From Chloroflexota bacterium (GTDB lineage Bacteria > Chloroflexota > Dormibacteria > Dormibacterales > Dormibacteraceae), in NCBI GenBank assembly GCA_005882135.1, contig VBDR01000032.1, positions 1-56,589 of the forward strand: a stretch of 56,589 nucleotides of DNA, read 5' to 3'. Below the pieces are notes generated by a model. The model saw only the letters and a list, made by a program, of their open reading frames with translations. It had not been told where the DNA came from and did not search any database. Below are positions 15,923 through 24,080 of the stretch, piece by piece. The translations under genes and the position numbers were made by a program. How positions within the stretch are numbered: position 1 is the stretch's first letter; each line of letters starts with the position of its first letter.

Positions 15923-15945
15923 GGCCGGTCGCTTCGCGACGGGCC
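15923..15945 (+). terminator. Hairpin with pyrimidine tract between the two repeat copies
   Basis: GGCC-G-GTCGC-TTC-GCGAC-G-GGCC forms a stem of nine pairs interrupted by one G-G mismatch, followed by TGCTCTTCTTTCC. It could end transcription from the diguanylate cyclase gene or from repeat copy 1. A second small hairpin, GGTGA-CAC-TCACC, sits at 15902-15914. Confidence 0.45.
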
Positions 15946-15958
15946 TGCTCTTCTTTCC

Positions 15959-16064
15959 GGTATACGGTTGGGACTTTTCTAAATGGCTGCTCGTAGCGAC
16001 GTTTGGCAGACGTTAGAAACAAAGTCGCGGCCGGGGTGAACCCGGCCGCCAATTCGACGTCGGT
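15959..16064. repeat. 106-bp direct repeat, copy 2; candidate structured RNA
   Basis: A perfect copy of 15783-15888, offset by 176 bases. The hairpins fall at 15972-16026 and 16027-16049. The TATACG box is at 15961-15966, but the preceding bases differ from copy 1 (CCGG rather than GTGG). It ends 17 bases before the stop codon of the response regulator on the other strand. Perfect identity in non-coding DNA implies a recent duplication or gene conversion. Confidence 0.9.
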
Positions 16065-16081
16065 GAAGAAGAGGGTTCTTG

Positions 16082-16720
16082 CTATTCGACGAGAGCCAGC
16101 TCGCGCGCTTTGACGATCGCCTCCAGCTTGGAGTGGACCCCGAGCTTGCTGCCCAGGCTCCGGATGTGAGTCCGCACCGTGGTGTAGCTGATACCGAGCT
16201 GGCTGGCGATCACCCGGCTTGACGTTCCTTCCGCCATCAGGCGCAGCACCTCTTTCTCGCGCGCCGTCAGCCGCTCGAGCTGCGCCTCCACCTCGCGGCG
16301 GCTGTTCAGCAGCTGGGCGATGCTGCGCGGCGTGAACAGGGTCCCGCCTGCGGCGACCTTGCGGATCGCGTCGACGACGTCCTGGGCGGCTCGTGACTTG
16401 TGGATGAAAGCGCTCGCGCCCACCTCGAGCGCGGCGAAGCGCGCGGCGTCGCTGTCCTCTCGGGTCAGGAAGATGAGCTTGGCGTCCGGCCGCAGCTGCC
16501 TGATGGCGGCGGCCGCATCCGCCCCCGTTCCGTCCGTCAGCCGGAAATCGACGAGCACGAGGTCGGGCTCGAGCTCGGAGGCGCGAACGATCGATTCCGC
16601 GACCGAGCCCGCGTGCCCGATCACCTTCATGTCCTCCTGGTCGTTGATGAGCGCGGCCAGACCTTCGGCCACGACCTGGTGGTCCTCCACCACCAACACG
16701 CGGGTTGGTTCGCCCTTCAC
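16082..16720 (-). CDS. NarL/LuxR-family response regulator
   Basis: A 212-aa two-component regulator. The receiver domain (residues 6-122) has the acidic pair Glu12/Asp13, phospho-acceptor Asp58 (LVLVDFRL), Thr86 and Lys108. The C-terminal LuxR helix-turn-helix (about 147-205) reads LTAREKEVLRLMAEG then GISYTTVRTHI. GTG 16720 starts three bases after the histidine kinase stop, so kinase and regulator are co-translated. It should bind DNA when phosphorylated by its partner; targets are unknown. Confidence 0.94.
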   Translation of the reverse strand: MKGEPTRVLVVEDHQVVAEGLAALINDQEDMKVIGHAGSVAESIVRASELEPDLVLVDFRLTDGTGADAAAAIRQLRPDAKLIFLTREDSDAARFAALEVGASAFIHKSRAAQDVVDAIRKVAAGGTLFTPRSIAQLLNSRREVEAQLERLTAREKEVLRLMAEGTSSRVIASQLGISYTTVRTHIRSLGSKLGVHSKLEAIVKARELALVE

Positions 16721-16723
16721 GGA

Positions 16724-18598
16724 CTAAACCTTAGAGTCTGCGAGCGGGATCCAGAACTCCACAGTCGTGCCCAGGCCTGGCTCGCTTTGAATCTTGTTCC
16801 ACCCGCCGGCGAGCAGGGCCCGCTCGTTGAGCGCGAGCAGTCCGAGATGCCCAGGCAGCCGATCGCGTTCGGCGACCACGAACCCACGGCCGTTGTCCTC
16901 GATGAGGCCGTGGATCCCGTCCTCGCGCACCTGCAGCGAAACGCGTATCCGCGTCGCCGCCGCGTGCTTCTCGATGTTGGCGATCGCCTCCGCCATCTGG
17001 CGGAACAGCAGCGACCGGAACTCATAGGAGAGTTCCTCGGGCAGGTCCAGATCGACCTCCACCTCCGCGCCGGTCAGCGACCTCAGCATCCGGATGCGCT
17101 CGCGGATGGTCTCGGCGAACCCCCCCGGCACCTCCAGCGCGGGTGGGCGGACCTCGAACAGGAGGCGTCGAAGCGCCTCCTCTGTCTGCGCCAGCAGGAA
17201 CTGCGCCTCGGTCAGCACCTCGGTGCTGTCGCCGTTGGGGTCGTGCAGGCGCTGCAGCTGGAGCTCGGCGGCGGTCAGCTTCTGGAGGGCGTCGTCGTGC
17301 AGGTCGCCGGCGAATCGTTTGTTTGCTTTGTCGACGGCCGTGGACACGTTCTTCAACAGCATCTGCCGCGCGGCATCCACCTTCTGCAGTCGGTCGGAGG
17401 TCTTCTTCAGGTCCGCCTCCGCGTATTTGAGGTGCCAGACCAGGCCTGCTGCGAGGCCGGCCTTCTGGAGGACCCACGTGTCCTCGCGCGAGAAACCCTC
17501 AGAGCGGCGCGAGTCGTAAGCGGCGACGAGCCCTAGTCGCTGATCGCCCGCGCGCCACGGCACGGCGATCGCGTTCGCCACGTTGAGAGCTTCCAGCACG
17601 TGCTGGAAGTCACTCGCCTCATCTGACCGCGCCGCCTTGAACATCAGGTCGTGAAAGACGACACGGCTGGCGACGTCGTCACGGTCCGGCGCGCACGGCG
17701 CCGGATACAGGCGCGAAAAAGACTCCGGGTCGATGCCGTGTGCGCCGGGGATCGGCGCCAGCGTCCCGTCCTCGTTCAGCCGCCAGAACAGGACTTTATG
17801 CGCCGCCACGAGCCCGGCGATGCTGCGGGTCAGCCGGCTGTAGAAGTCCACGAGGTTGTGCCCGCTTCGGGCGTGGCGCGAGACCGCAAGCAAGGCCTCC
17901 ACGGCGGCCTCGTGAGCGCGCTCCACCCGTTCCGCGCTCCTGGCGCGTTCGTCATTGATCAGCCTATGCCGCTCGCTGCGATCCAGCTCGGCGCGCAGGT
18001 TGACGAGGGTGTTGACCATCTCCTGGCGGCGCTCCGCGTCCTGGGCCAGGGCGATCGCGGCGGCGACGTGGTTGGCCAGGATGGCAAACGTCCGCTCCTG
18101 CAGGGCGGTGTATCCGCTCGGGCTTGCGACGCCGAACATACCGAGCGATCGGCCAGCCGCCTGCAAGGTCTTGCTACACGTTGACCTGATAGCGGGACCC
18201 GCGGTTTCATCCATGCCGCTCCAGGTGCTGCCGGCAATCGCCTCCGAGAGCGCGGGCTCGGCCGCGAACATCTTCTCGATCTCGTCCCGCGGCATGCTGT
18301 CGGCCGGGTCGGCCGCCATCGAGAACACCCGCTTGTCGTCGCCGTTTTCATCGACCAGGGCGAGAAAAGCGACAGAGGACCTGGTCAGCCTGAGGGCCAG
18401 CCTGAGCGCCGAGTCGGCGACCTCGGATACCGTCCTGAAGCGGGCCAGCTCCACGGACGCTGACTCGATCGCCTCCAAGACGTGTCCATAACCGGCGTCG
18501 AGGCCGACTGTTTCCAGGTGGCTCCCCCCTTGTGCGACTTGACGCACTGAACAGGATTTTACTTGCGTCGTCCGCCGGCAAGCGAAATATCGTCGCAC
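16724..18598 (-). CDS. GAF-domain sensor histidine kinase (HisKA_3/NarX type)
   Basis: A 624-aa soluble kinase without membrane helices. Two GAF-like domains (about residues 40-190 and 230-390) are followed by a HisKA_3 dimerisation helix with RFAGDLHDDALQKL (phospho-His in DLHDD) and an HATPase domain (EAIANIEKHAAAT N-box, EDNGRGF, GHLGLLALNERA). It should sense a cytosolic ligand or redox state and phosphorylate the LuxR regulator next door. The start is uncertain: GTG 18598 is the longest option, but a strong AAGGGGGGAG precedes an in-frame CTG about 80 bases further in, just before ETVGLDAGYG. Confidence 0.92.
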   Translation of the reverse strand: MRRYFACRRTTQVKSCSVRQVAQGGSHLETVGLDAGYGHVLEAIESASVELARFRTVSEVADSALRLALRLTRSSVAFLALVDENGDDKRVFSMAADPADSMPRDEIEKMFAAEPALSEAIAGSTWSGMDETAGPAIRSTCSKTLQAAGRSLGMFGVASPSGYTALQERTFAILANHVAAAIALAQDAERRQEMVNTLVNLRAELDRSERHRLINDERARSAERVERAHEAAVEALLAVSRHARSGHNLVDFYSRLTRSIAGLVAAHKVLFWRLNEDGTLAPIPGAHGIDPESFSRLYPAPCAPDRDDVASRVVFHDLMFKAARSDEASDFQHVLEALNVANAIAVPWRAGDQRLGLVAAYDSRRSEGFSREDTWVLQKAGLAAGLVWHLKYAEADLKKTSDRLQKVDAARQMLLKNVSTAVDKANKRFAGDLHDDALQKLTAAELQLQRLHDPNGDSTEVLTEAQFLLAQTEEALRRLLFEVRPPALEVPGGFAETIRERIRMLRSLTGAEVEVDLDLPEELSYEFRSLLFRQMAEAIANIEKHAAATRIRVSLQVREDGIHGLIEDNGRGFVVAERDRLPGHLGLLALNERALLAGGWNKIQSEPGLGTTVEFWIPLADSKV

Positions 18599-19102
18599 GT
18601 ACGCGCGAGTACTGATCCTCCCAACCGCGTTGATCAGGCGAGGGCCTGCACTGGTTGCTTCAAGGGGGCTCCTCAGAAGGATGGGAGTGGCGGTACCGGT
18701 GGATGTGATCGACGAGACCTCGGTTCGGCGGTACTCGGCGACGCGGCGGCGTTCTCTAATCGCGATGGTTACGCGCCGAGCCCTTCACAGAGTGAATGGT
18801 TCGGCGAGCATGGCCCTGGTCAAGCCCTTCGTGGTCATGGCGGCCAGGGTTCTCGGACCTGGTCCGACGCGACTCAGGCTCGTCAAACTGGCCCACAACC
18901 TCGGCCAGAACGGCGTGGTCGCGGCAGCCGACCAGGATGTTTACCATGAAGATGAGAGGCCGGCTGTTCAGCCCACCAGGCGCGCGGCGTAGGCTGGTCT
19001 TCGGAGCTTACGGGGGCGCCTTTCCCCCTCCGTCGCACGGTCCAGTACGGGAAGTTGCGGGGGTCGTAGGTACTCCTGTTGAGGGAGGCGTTTCTGCTAC
19101 AG
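18599..19102 (+). other. Region without a convincing gene
   Basis: About 500 bases between the histidine kinase start and the small ORF at 19103. The best candidate is a plus-strand frame from ATG 18681 to 18992 (103 codons, Arg-rich, ending ERPAVQPTRRAA) with poor codon bias and no spaced ribosome binding site. It may be a decayed gene or non-coding leader DNA. I saw no RNA gene. Confidence 0.4.
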
Positions 19103-19318
19103 ATGAACGATTTCGATCTGATCCTGGAACTGAACCTTCGGCAGATGCTCGACCCGGTCGTCGCACGCAAGCCGCCCGTACGAGGCGGCCGGCTCGCCAG
19201 GCCGCAGGCGCCGATCCTGGCCCTTGAACCGGCCGGGCTCGAGCTTGCGCCGCAACCGATCGCGGTGCTCGACTCGGTGGCGGTGACCATTCCGGTTTCC
19301 CCCGCCGGCCCGCATTAG
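19103..19318 (+). CDS. Small hypothetical protein with its own terminator
   Basis: A 71-aa protein beginning MNDFDLILELNLRQML, then a basic and Pro-rich middle and a hydrophobic Val/Pro-rich end. Third codon positions are strongly GC, like the real genes around it. GGGAGG lies 15 bases before ATG 19103, farther than usual; an in-frame TTG at 19079 is an alternative. A GAGGCCG/CGGCCTC hairpin with TTTGT follows 26 bases after the stop, which supports a transcript. No family recognised. Confidence 0.45.
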   Translation: MNDFDLILELNLRQMLDPVVARKPPVRGGRLARPQAPILALEPAGLELAPQPIAVLDSVAVTIPVSPAGPH

Positions 19319-19343
19319 CCAGGAACCCCTTCCTTCCTCTCGC

Positions 19344-19374
19344 GAGGCCGGGTCGCAAGGCTCGGCCTCTTTGT
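19344..19374 (+). terminator. Rho-independent terminator
   Basis: GAGGCCG (19344-19350) and CGGCCTC (19363-19369) form a 7-bp stem with a 12-base loop, followed by TTTGT. It separates the small ORF at 19103 from ilvE. Confidence 0.6.
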
Positions 19375-19410
19375 ACCCGATAAACTTGCCGGCGCCGGCC
19401 AAGGATACAG

Positions 19411-20544
19411 TTGGCGCAGGTGAGCTCCGGTACCTCCGCCACGAAGTTCCAGGTCAGCCGCGTGCCTCGCCGCGTGCCCGCCGCGGAACGGGAACGCCGC
19501 CTGGCCAACCCCGGGTTCGGCCGCATCTTCACGGAGCACATGGTGCGGATGCGCTGGGACGCCGGCCGCGGATGGCACGATGCCCAGCTGACCGCCTACG
19601 CACCGCTGTCGCTCGACCCGGGCACATCGGTCCTCCACTACGCGCAGGCCGTGTTCGAAGGCCTGAAGGCGTTCCGCCAGGCGGATGGCGGGGTCGCAGC
19701 CTTCCGGCCGGACGCACACGCCGCCCGTTTCCGGCGGTCGGCGCGGCGGCTGGCCTTACCTGAGCTTCCCGAAGAGACGTTCCTCGACGCGATCGACCTC
19801 CTCCTCGAAGCCGACCATGAGTGGGTTCCGTCCGCGCCAGAGCACAGCCTGTACCTCCGCCCGATGATGTTCGCGAGCGAGGTCACGCTTGCCGTCCACC
19901 CGGCCGACGATGTCACCTTCCTTTTGATCGCCTCGCCTTCCGGTCCGTACTTCCCGAGCGGCGTCAAGCCCGTGACGGTCTGGCTGTCCGAAGATTTCAG
20001 CCGCGCCGCGCCTGGCGGCACCGGCGCCGCCAAGACGGGCGGCAACTACGCGGGTGGCCTGCTCGCCCAGGCGCAGGCGGCCGAGCACGGATGTGACCAG
20101 GTGGTGTGGCTCGACTCCAACGAGCACCGCTGGGTGGAGGAGATGGGCGGCATGAACCTGTGCTTCGTCTTCGGCCGGGGCGGCGACGCGCGCGTGATGA
20201 CGCCGGCCCTGACCGGAACGCTGCTTGGGGGGATCACCCGAGATTCACTGCTGACCCTCGGGCGTGACCTTGGTTACGAAACCGAGGAAGGGCGCATCAG
20301 CGTCGACGAGTGGCGCGCGGGATGCGGGGACGGTTCCCTGACCGAGGTCTTCGCGTGCGGCACCGCCGCCGTGATCACTCCGGTGGCGGCCGTCAGATCG
20401 GAGCGCTCGTCCTGGACGGTAGCGGACGGCGGCCCGGGCGAGGTCAGCATGCGATTGCGGAAGGCCCTCGTCGACATCCAGCGTGGAGCGGCGCCGGATA
20501 CGCACGGCTGGCTGCACCCCGCCCACGTGTCGTCGGCAAGGTAG
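19411..20544 (+). CDS. ilvE: Branched-chain amino acid aminotransferase
   Basis: A PLP enzyme that interconverts Val, Leu and Ile with their 2-oxo acids using 2-oxoglutarate/glutamate; the last step of branched-chain amino acid synthesis. 377 aa, the size of the long (type II) IlvE group. Signatures: HYAQAVFEGLKAFR, Lys208 in GGTGAAKTGGNYA (Schiff base), LDSNEHRWVEEMGGMN, TGTLLGGITRDSLL and EVFACGTAAVITPV. The start is TTG 19411 with AAGG upstream at 19401-19404. Its stop abuts the ATG of the next gene with no gap, so the two form an operon. Confidence 0.94.
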   Translation: MAQVSSGTSATKFQVSRVPRRVPAAERERRLANPGFGRIFTEHMVRMRWDAGRGWHDAQLTAYAPLSLDPGTSVLHYAQAVFEGLKAFRQADGGVAAFRPDAHAARFRRSARRLALPELPEETFLDAIDLLLEADHEWVPSAPEHSLYLRPMMFASEVTLAVHPADDVTFLLIASPSGPYFPSGVKPVTVWLSEDFSRAAPGGTGAAKTGGNYAGGLLAQAQAAEHGCDQVVWLDSNEHRWVEEMGGMNLCFVFGRGGDARVMTPALTGTLLGGITRDSLLTLGRDLGYETEEGRISVDEWRAGCGDGSLTEVFACGTAAVITPVAAVRSERSSWTVADGGPGEVSMRLRKALVDIQRGAAPDTHGWLHPAHVSSAR

Positions 20545-21768
20545 ATGGCGCGCGCGGTCATCGTCGGCGGTGGAGGCACGGGTGACGCGGCGGCGTTCGC
20601 GCTGCGCAAGCGTGGCTTCGAGGGCGACATCGTCATCGTCAGCGCCGACTCCGACCGGCCTTACGACCGTCCATACCTTTCCAAAGAGTTTTTGCGCGGC
20701 GAGATCGAGAGGCCGAAGGTGTTCCTTCACGACGAAAGGGACTACACGAAAGAACGCATCGAATTACGGCTCGGCGAGCGCGTCACGGGCGGTTCGCTGC
20801 AAGAACGCAAGCTCTTCGTGGAGGATGGGGCCGACCTCGCTTTCGACGTGCTGGTGCTCGGCCTGGGCGGCACGCCGCGGCGCCTGCCCGAGATTCCCAC
20901 TGCCGAGAACGTGCTCACGCTTCGGTCCTTGCACGACAGCCAGGCGATCCGCGAGTCGCTCGGTCGGAGCTCACGCCTGCTGCTCATCGGAGCGGGCTTC
21001 ATCGGGGCTGAGGTCGCGGCCTCGGCTCGCCGGCTCGGCAAGGAGGTGCTTGTCGTCGAGGCGCTCCCTGTGCCGCTGCAGCGGGCGCTCGGGCGTGAGG
21101 TCGGAGAGATCTACGCCCGCATCCACCGCGACCACGGCGTCGAGGTGCGCACCGGCGCCAAGGTGGAGCATTGGCACGCCGAAGGTGACCGCGTCGTCGG
21201 CATCTCGCTTTCCGACGGGAAGCGTGAGGATGCCGACCTGGTGCTCGTCGCGGTCGGCATCGAGCCCAACCTGGACCTGCCGCGGGCGTTGGGCCTGCCC
21301 ATCGAAGGCGGGGGAGTTCGAGTCGACGAAGGATTGCGCGCCGCGGACGGCGTCTATGTCGGCGGTGACATCGCGCTTCACCAGCATCCTGTGCTGGGCC
21401 GGTCGATCCGCGTCGAGCACTGGGAGGTGGCCAAAGGGCACGGGCGGGGAATCGCAGCCGCGATCGCCGGCGGGCACGCGCCGTACACCAAGCTTCCCTA
21501 TTTCTGGTCCGACCAGTACGACGTCAACCTCGAATACCGCGGTCATGCGTCAGGCGATGACACCGCTGTGTGGCGGGGCAACCGAGAAGGGCTCTCGTTT
21601 TCCGTTTTCTACCTTCGCAACGGCCGTGTCGAAGGCGTGCTGTCGATGAACGACTCCGGGACCAATGAGATGGGCGGCAAGCTGATCGAGAGCAGGCGCG
21701 TATTCGACGCCGCAGCGCTTGAGAGCGCGGACTTGGCCGAGCTGGTCGAGAGTCCCTCCGCCGGCTAG
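20545..21768 (+). CDS. FAD-dependent NAD(P)H:ferredoxin/rubredoxin reductase-like oxidoreductase
   Basis: A 407-aa two-dinucleotide-binding flavoprotein. The FAD Rossmann motif is VIVGGGGTGDAAA at the N-terminus; the NAD(P) motif is LLIGAGFIGAEVA near residue 150; the second FAD motif is VYVGGDIAL near 270. The arrangement and the RPYDRPYLSKEFL motif match the BphA4/ferredoxin reductase group, which passes electrons from NAD(P)H to ferredoxin, rubredoxin or an oxygenase. No partner ferredoxin is adjacent. It follows ilvE directly with no gap. Confidence 0.9.
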   Translation: MARAVIVGGGGTGDAAAFALRKRGFEGDIVIVSADSDRPYDRPYLSKEFLRGEIERPKVFLHDERDYTKERIELRLGERVTGGSLQERKLFVEDGADLAFDVLVLGLGGTPRRLPEIPTAENVLTLRSLHDSQAIRESLGRSSRLLLIGAGFIGAEVAASARRLGKEVLVVEALPVPLQRALGREVGEIYARIHRDHGVEVRTGAKVEHWHAEGDRVVGISLSDGKREDADLVLVAVGIEPNLDLPRALGLPIEGGGVRVDEGLRAADGVYVGGDIALHQHPVLGRSIRVEHWEVAKGHGRGIAAAIAGGHAPYTKLPYFWSDQYDVNLEYRGHASGDDTAVWRGNREGLSFSVFYLRNGRVEGVLSMNDSGTNEMGGKLIESRRVFDAAALESADLAELVESPSAG

Positions 21769-21804
21769 CTTTAGTTCCGGCCCGGCCCTTCGGCGGTGCA
21801 CGCC

Positions 21805-21823
21805 CCTCCCATGAAAAGGGAGG
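21805..21823. terminator. Hairpin between convergent genes
   Basis: CCTCCC-ATGAAAA-GGGAGG, a 6-bp stem with a 7-base loop, lies between the reductase stop (21768, plus) and the stop of the minus-strand hypothetical (21835). ATTTTGT follows on the plus side. Probably a shared terminator. Confidence 0.5.
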
Positions 21824-21834
21824 ACGCGATTTTG

Positions 21835-22278
21835 TCAGGCGACCGGCTGGTTTTCCTCGGGCAGGAGCCAGGGCAGCGCTTCCGACAGGGGGCGTAACAG
21901 CGTCTTGGCCTGCTCCTGGCTGATCAGGTTGCCCGCGACCAGGCCCAGCGCGGCCATGAAGGCGGCATCCTCCGCTTTGTGGCCGATCTCGCCGTGTTCC
22001 GCCTTCCAGCTGACCAGCGCTCCGCCCGACTCGGTGAGACCGAACAGGTTGCGGCGAACCTCGTCCCAGGCCGGCCCGCGGTCGGCCTTCTCGATCCCGT
22101 GGAGCGCAGCCTTCTCGGCGTCATGGATGACCTGCAGTCCCTGGAGTCGGGCGTAGCGGTCCCAGCCCTGCGCGGCGCGCTCGACGCCGGCCGGGGACAG
22201 GATCCGGATATCGTCCATCAGGCGAGCGAGTGTCCGCTGATGTTCAGGGAACCCGTAGCCCTCGGCGTCGATGCCCAC
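21835..22278 (-). CDS. Hypothetical soluble protein, last gene of the glycosyltransferase operon
   Basis: A 147-aa acidic, mainly helical protein from GTG 22278, starting MGIDAEGYGFPEHQRTLARL and with WDRYARLQGLQVIHDAEKAAL and WDEVRRNLFGL. No membrane helix, no cysteine cluster, no family I can name. It starts 18 bases after the DoxX stop on the same strand, so it belongs to that operon. Confidence 0.65.
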   Translation of the reverse strand: MGIDAEGYGFPEHQRTLARLMDDIRILSPAGVERAAQGWDRYARLQGLQVIHDAEKAALHGIEKADRGPAWDEVRRNLFGLTESGGALVSWKAEHGEIGHKAEDAAFMAALGLVAGNLISQEQAKTLLRPLSEALPWLLPEENQPVA

Positions 22279-22296
22279 GGAAGGAAGCGTATCGGG

Positions 22297-22734
22297 TCAG
22301 CGAAGCCAGGCGGGAACCCAGCCGAAGCGACCGAGGGCGAGGGGACCGGCCCCCGACACGATGATCTGCGCGTTGGCGAGCACCGCCAGGTAGTAGAGCC
22401 AGCGAAATCCATCGTCGTTGACGCTGAACGCCACCGTCAGCGCGAGGTTTGATGCCAGGAGGAAGCCAAGCACTCCGGCCCACCTGGTAGCGAAACCGAG
22501 GATGAGCAGGACCGCGACCACGGTCTCGCCGACCGCCTGCGCGAGGGCAAAGGGCAGCCAGTCGGGCACCACCACCGCAACGAGGAATTCATGGAGGCCC
22601 GGGATGGGGTTGACGCGTGAGGTCGATTCGATCAGCGGCTTCATCCAGCCGACGCCCTGCCACTTCTGGCTGGCGAAGTAGAGCCAGTACAGCCCGACGA
22701 CGATGCGAAAAAGGCTGGGCCAGACCTCCTGCAC
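22297..22734 (-). CDS. DoxX-family membrane protein
   Basis: A 145-aa protein with four predicted helices. SLFRIVVGLYWLYFASQKW at the N-terminus and PLIESTSRVNPIPGLHEFL are typical of the DoxX/SURF4-like group, whose members associate with membrane redox enzymes. GTG 22734 is the first canonical start; the frame also remains open to an ATA that overlaps the TAA of the radical SAM gene. The gene order places it after that gene with a 14-base gap from the GTG. Confidence 0.8.
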   Translation of the reverse strand: MQEVWPSLFRIVVGLYWLYFASQKWQGVGWMKPLIESTSRVNPIPGLHEFLVAVVVPDWLPFALAQAVGETVVAVLLILGFATRWAGVLGFLLASNLALTVAFSVNDDGFRWLYYLAVLANAQIIVSGAGPLALGRFGWVPAWLR

Positions 22735-22748
22735 GCTGCCGATGGTAG

Positions 22749-24080
22749 TTATTTCATGGCTCGCAGCACGGGGTCGGTCGCGAGTTGGAACGCGCGCGCC
22801 GCCGGCCGCATGTGCATCTGGTTGAGCCGGTGCTGGATCGCCCCCTTCAGGATCGCCGCGCGCAGCTTGTGCTCCGAGAAGTCGGTGTTGAAGAGCAGGC
22901 GGTTGTGCCGCACCTTGTGCCACTCGCCGTGCAGCCGCCGCTCGCGGACGCGCTCGTAAAAGCCTGTCCCCGGCAGTGGATACGCGATCGTGTAGCTCAC
23001 GTAATCGAGCGGAAGGCTGCTCGAGAAGTTGATGCTCCGGATCAGGGAGTCGGTCGTCTCGCCGATGTAGCCCACCATGAAAAAGCCGGCGGCCTTGATG
23101 CCGGCGGCGACGCACGCCTCGACCGCGGAGCGAGCCCCCTCCGGAGTGATGCCTTTCTTCATCTCCTTGAGCACGCGCTCGTCGCCGGATTCGATACCGA
23201 AGAAGATCCGCTTGCAGCCCGCACGGCGCATCTGCTCGAAGAGCGCCCGGTCGACATGGGTGACCCTGCTGAGGCACTCCCAGGTCAGCGGAAGGTGCGC
23301 AGCCTCGATCGCGCTTGCGAGCTCGAACGTCCTCTTGTAGTTGAGCGTGAAGAGGTCGTCCGACATCCAGATGTGGTCATAGCCGAGCTTGGCGATCTCG
23401 CGCATCTCGGCCACGACGGATTCGACGGAGCGCGCGCTGAACAGGTCGCCGAAGACCGACTTGTGGCAGAAGTCACAGCGAAAAGGACATCCCCGCGTCG
23501 ACATCAATGGCGTCGTCGCGTCCTTCCAGTGCTTTCGCCAGTAACGGATGTAATCGTCATTGGGGACGTCACCGCGGTAGGGCAGAGGCAGGTTCGACAT
23601 GTCCTTGCTGCGCTGCCGGGCGACGCTCTTGACCACCGAGCCGTCTCGCTTGAAGACAACGCCAGGGATCTCTTCGAAGCGCCGGTCATCGAGGTGCTCC
23701 ATGATCGACACGATCGTCTCCTCGCCCTCACCCACAGCGACCAGGTCGAAGAAGTCCACAAAGGTCTCGGGTTCACCGGACGGGTAGGGCCCGCCGACCA
23801 CGGTCAGCGCCTTGCCCCGCACCTGCTCGGCGAGGGACAGCGCCTCGTCCTGCATCGTGATCATGCAGTAGATGCCGATCACCGACGGCTGCAGGCGTTC
23901 GATCTCCTCGAGGACCTCACTGCGCTCGAGGAACGTGTGGTCTATGTGGCGGACCGAATAGCCGGCCTGGCGCAGCGATGCGCTCAGATACATCAGGCCC
24001 AGGGACGGCATGATCCAGTGGCGTCCCTGCCTCGGCGCGCGCTGCGGGTAGACCAGCACGACGTCGGCTCGTTGAGTCAT
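22749..24080 (-). CDS. B12-binding-domain radical SAM protein
   Basis: A 443-aa enzyme. Residues ~5-130 form a cobalamin-binding-like Rossmann domain (SLGLMYLSASLRQAGY, VVGGPYPSG, AVGEGEET). The radical SAM core starts at STRGCPFRCDFC with Cys198, Cys202 and Cys205, a canonical CxxxCxxC that holds a 4Fe-4S cluster; GIESGDERVLKEM follows. Members of this class methylate or rearrange unactivated carbons in lipids, tetrapyrroles and natural products. ATG 24080 overlaps the glycosyltransferase stop (ATGA). The substrate is probably the glycan or lipid made by the fused glycosyltransferase upstream, by context only. Confidence 0.9.
   Translation of the reverse strand: MTQRADVVLVYPQRAPRQGRHWIMPSLGLMYLSASLRQAGYSVRHIDHTFLERSEVLEEIERLQPSVIGIYCMITMQDEALSLAEQVRGKALTVVGGPYPSGEPETFVDFFDLVAVGEGEETIVSIMEHLDDRRFEEIPGVVFKRDGSVVKSVARQRSKDMSNLPLPYRGDVPNDDYIRYWRKHWKDATTPLMSTRGCPFRCDFCHKSVFGDLFSARSVESVVAEMREIAKLGYDHIWMSDDLFTLNYKRTFELASAIEAAHLPLTWECLSRVTHVDRALFEQMRRAGCKRIFFGIESGDERVLKEMKKGITPEGARSAVEACVAAGIKAAGFFMVGYIGETTDSLIRSINFSSSLPLDYVSYTIAYPLPGTGFYERVRERRLHGEWHKVRHNRLLFNTDFSEHKLRAAILKGAIQHRLNQMHMRPAARAFQLATDPVLRAMK

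Noticed and set aside
15783-16064. CRISPR array
   Set aside because: Only two long units with one 70-base spacer and no cas genes; unit length and structure do not fit.
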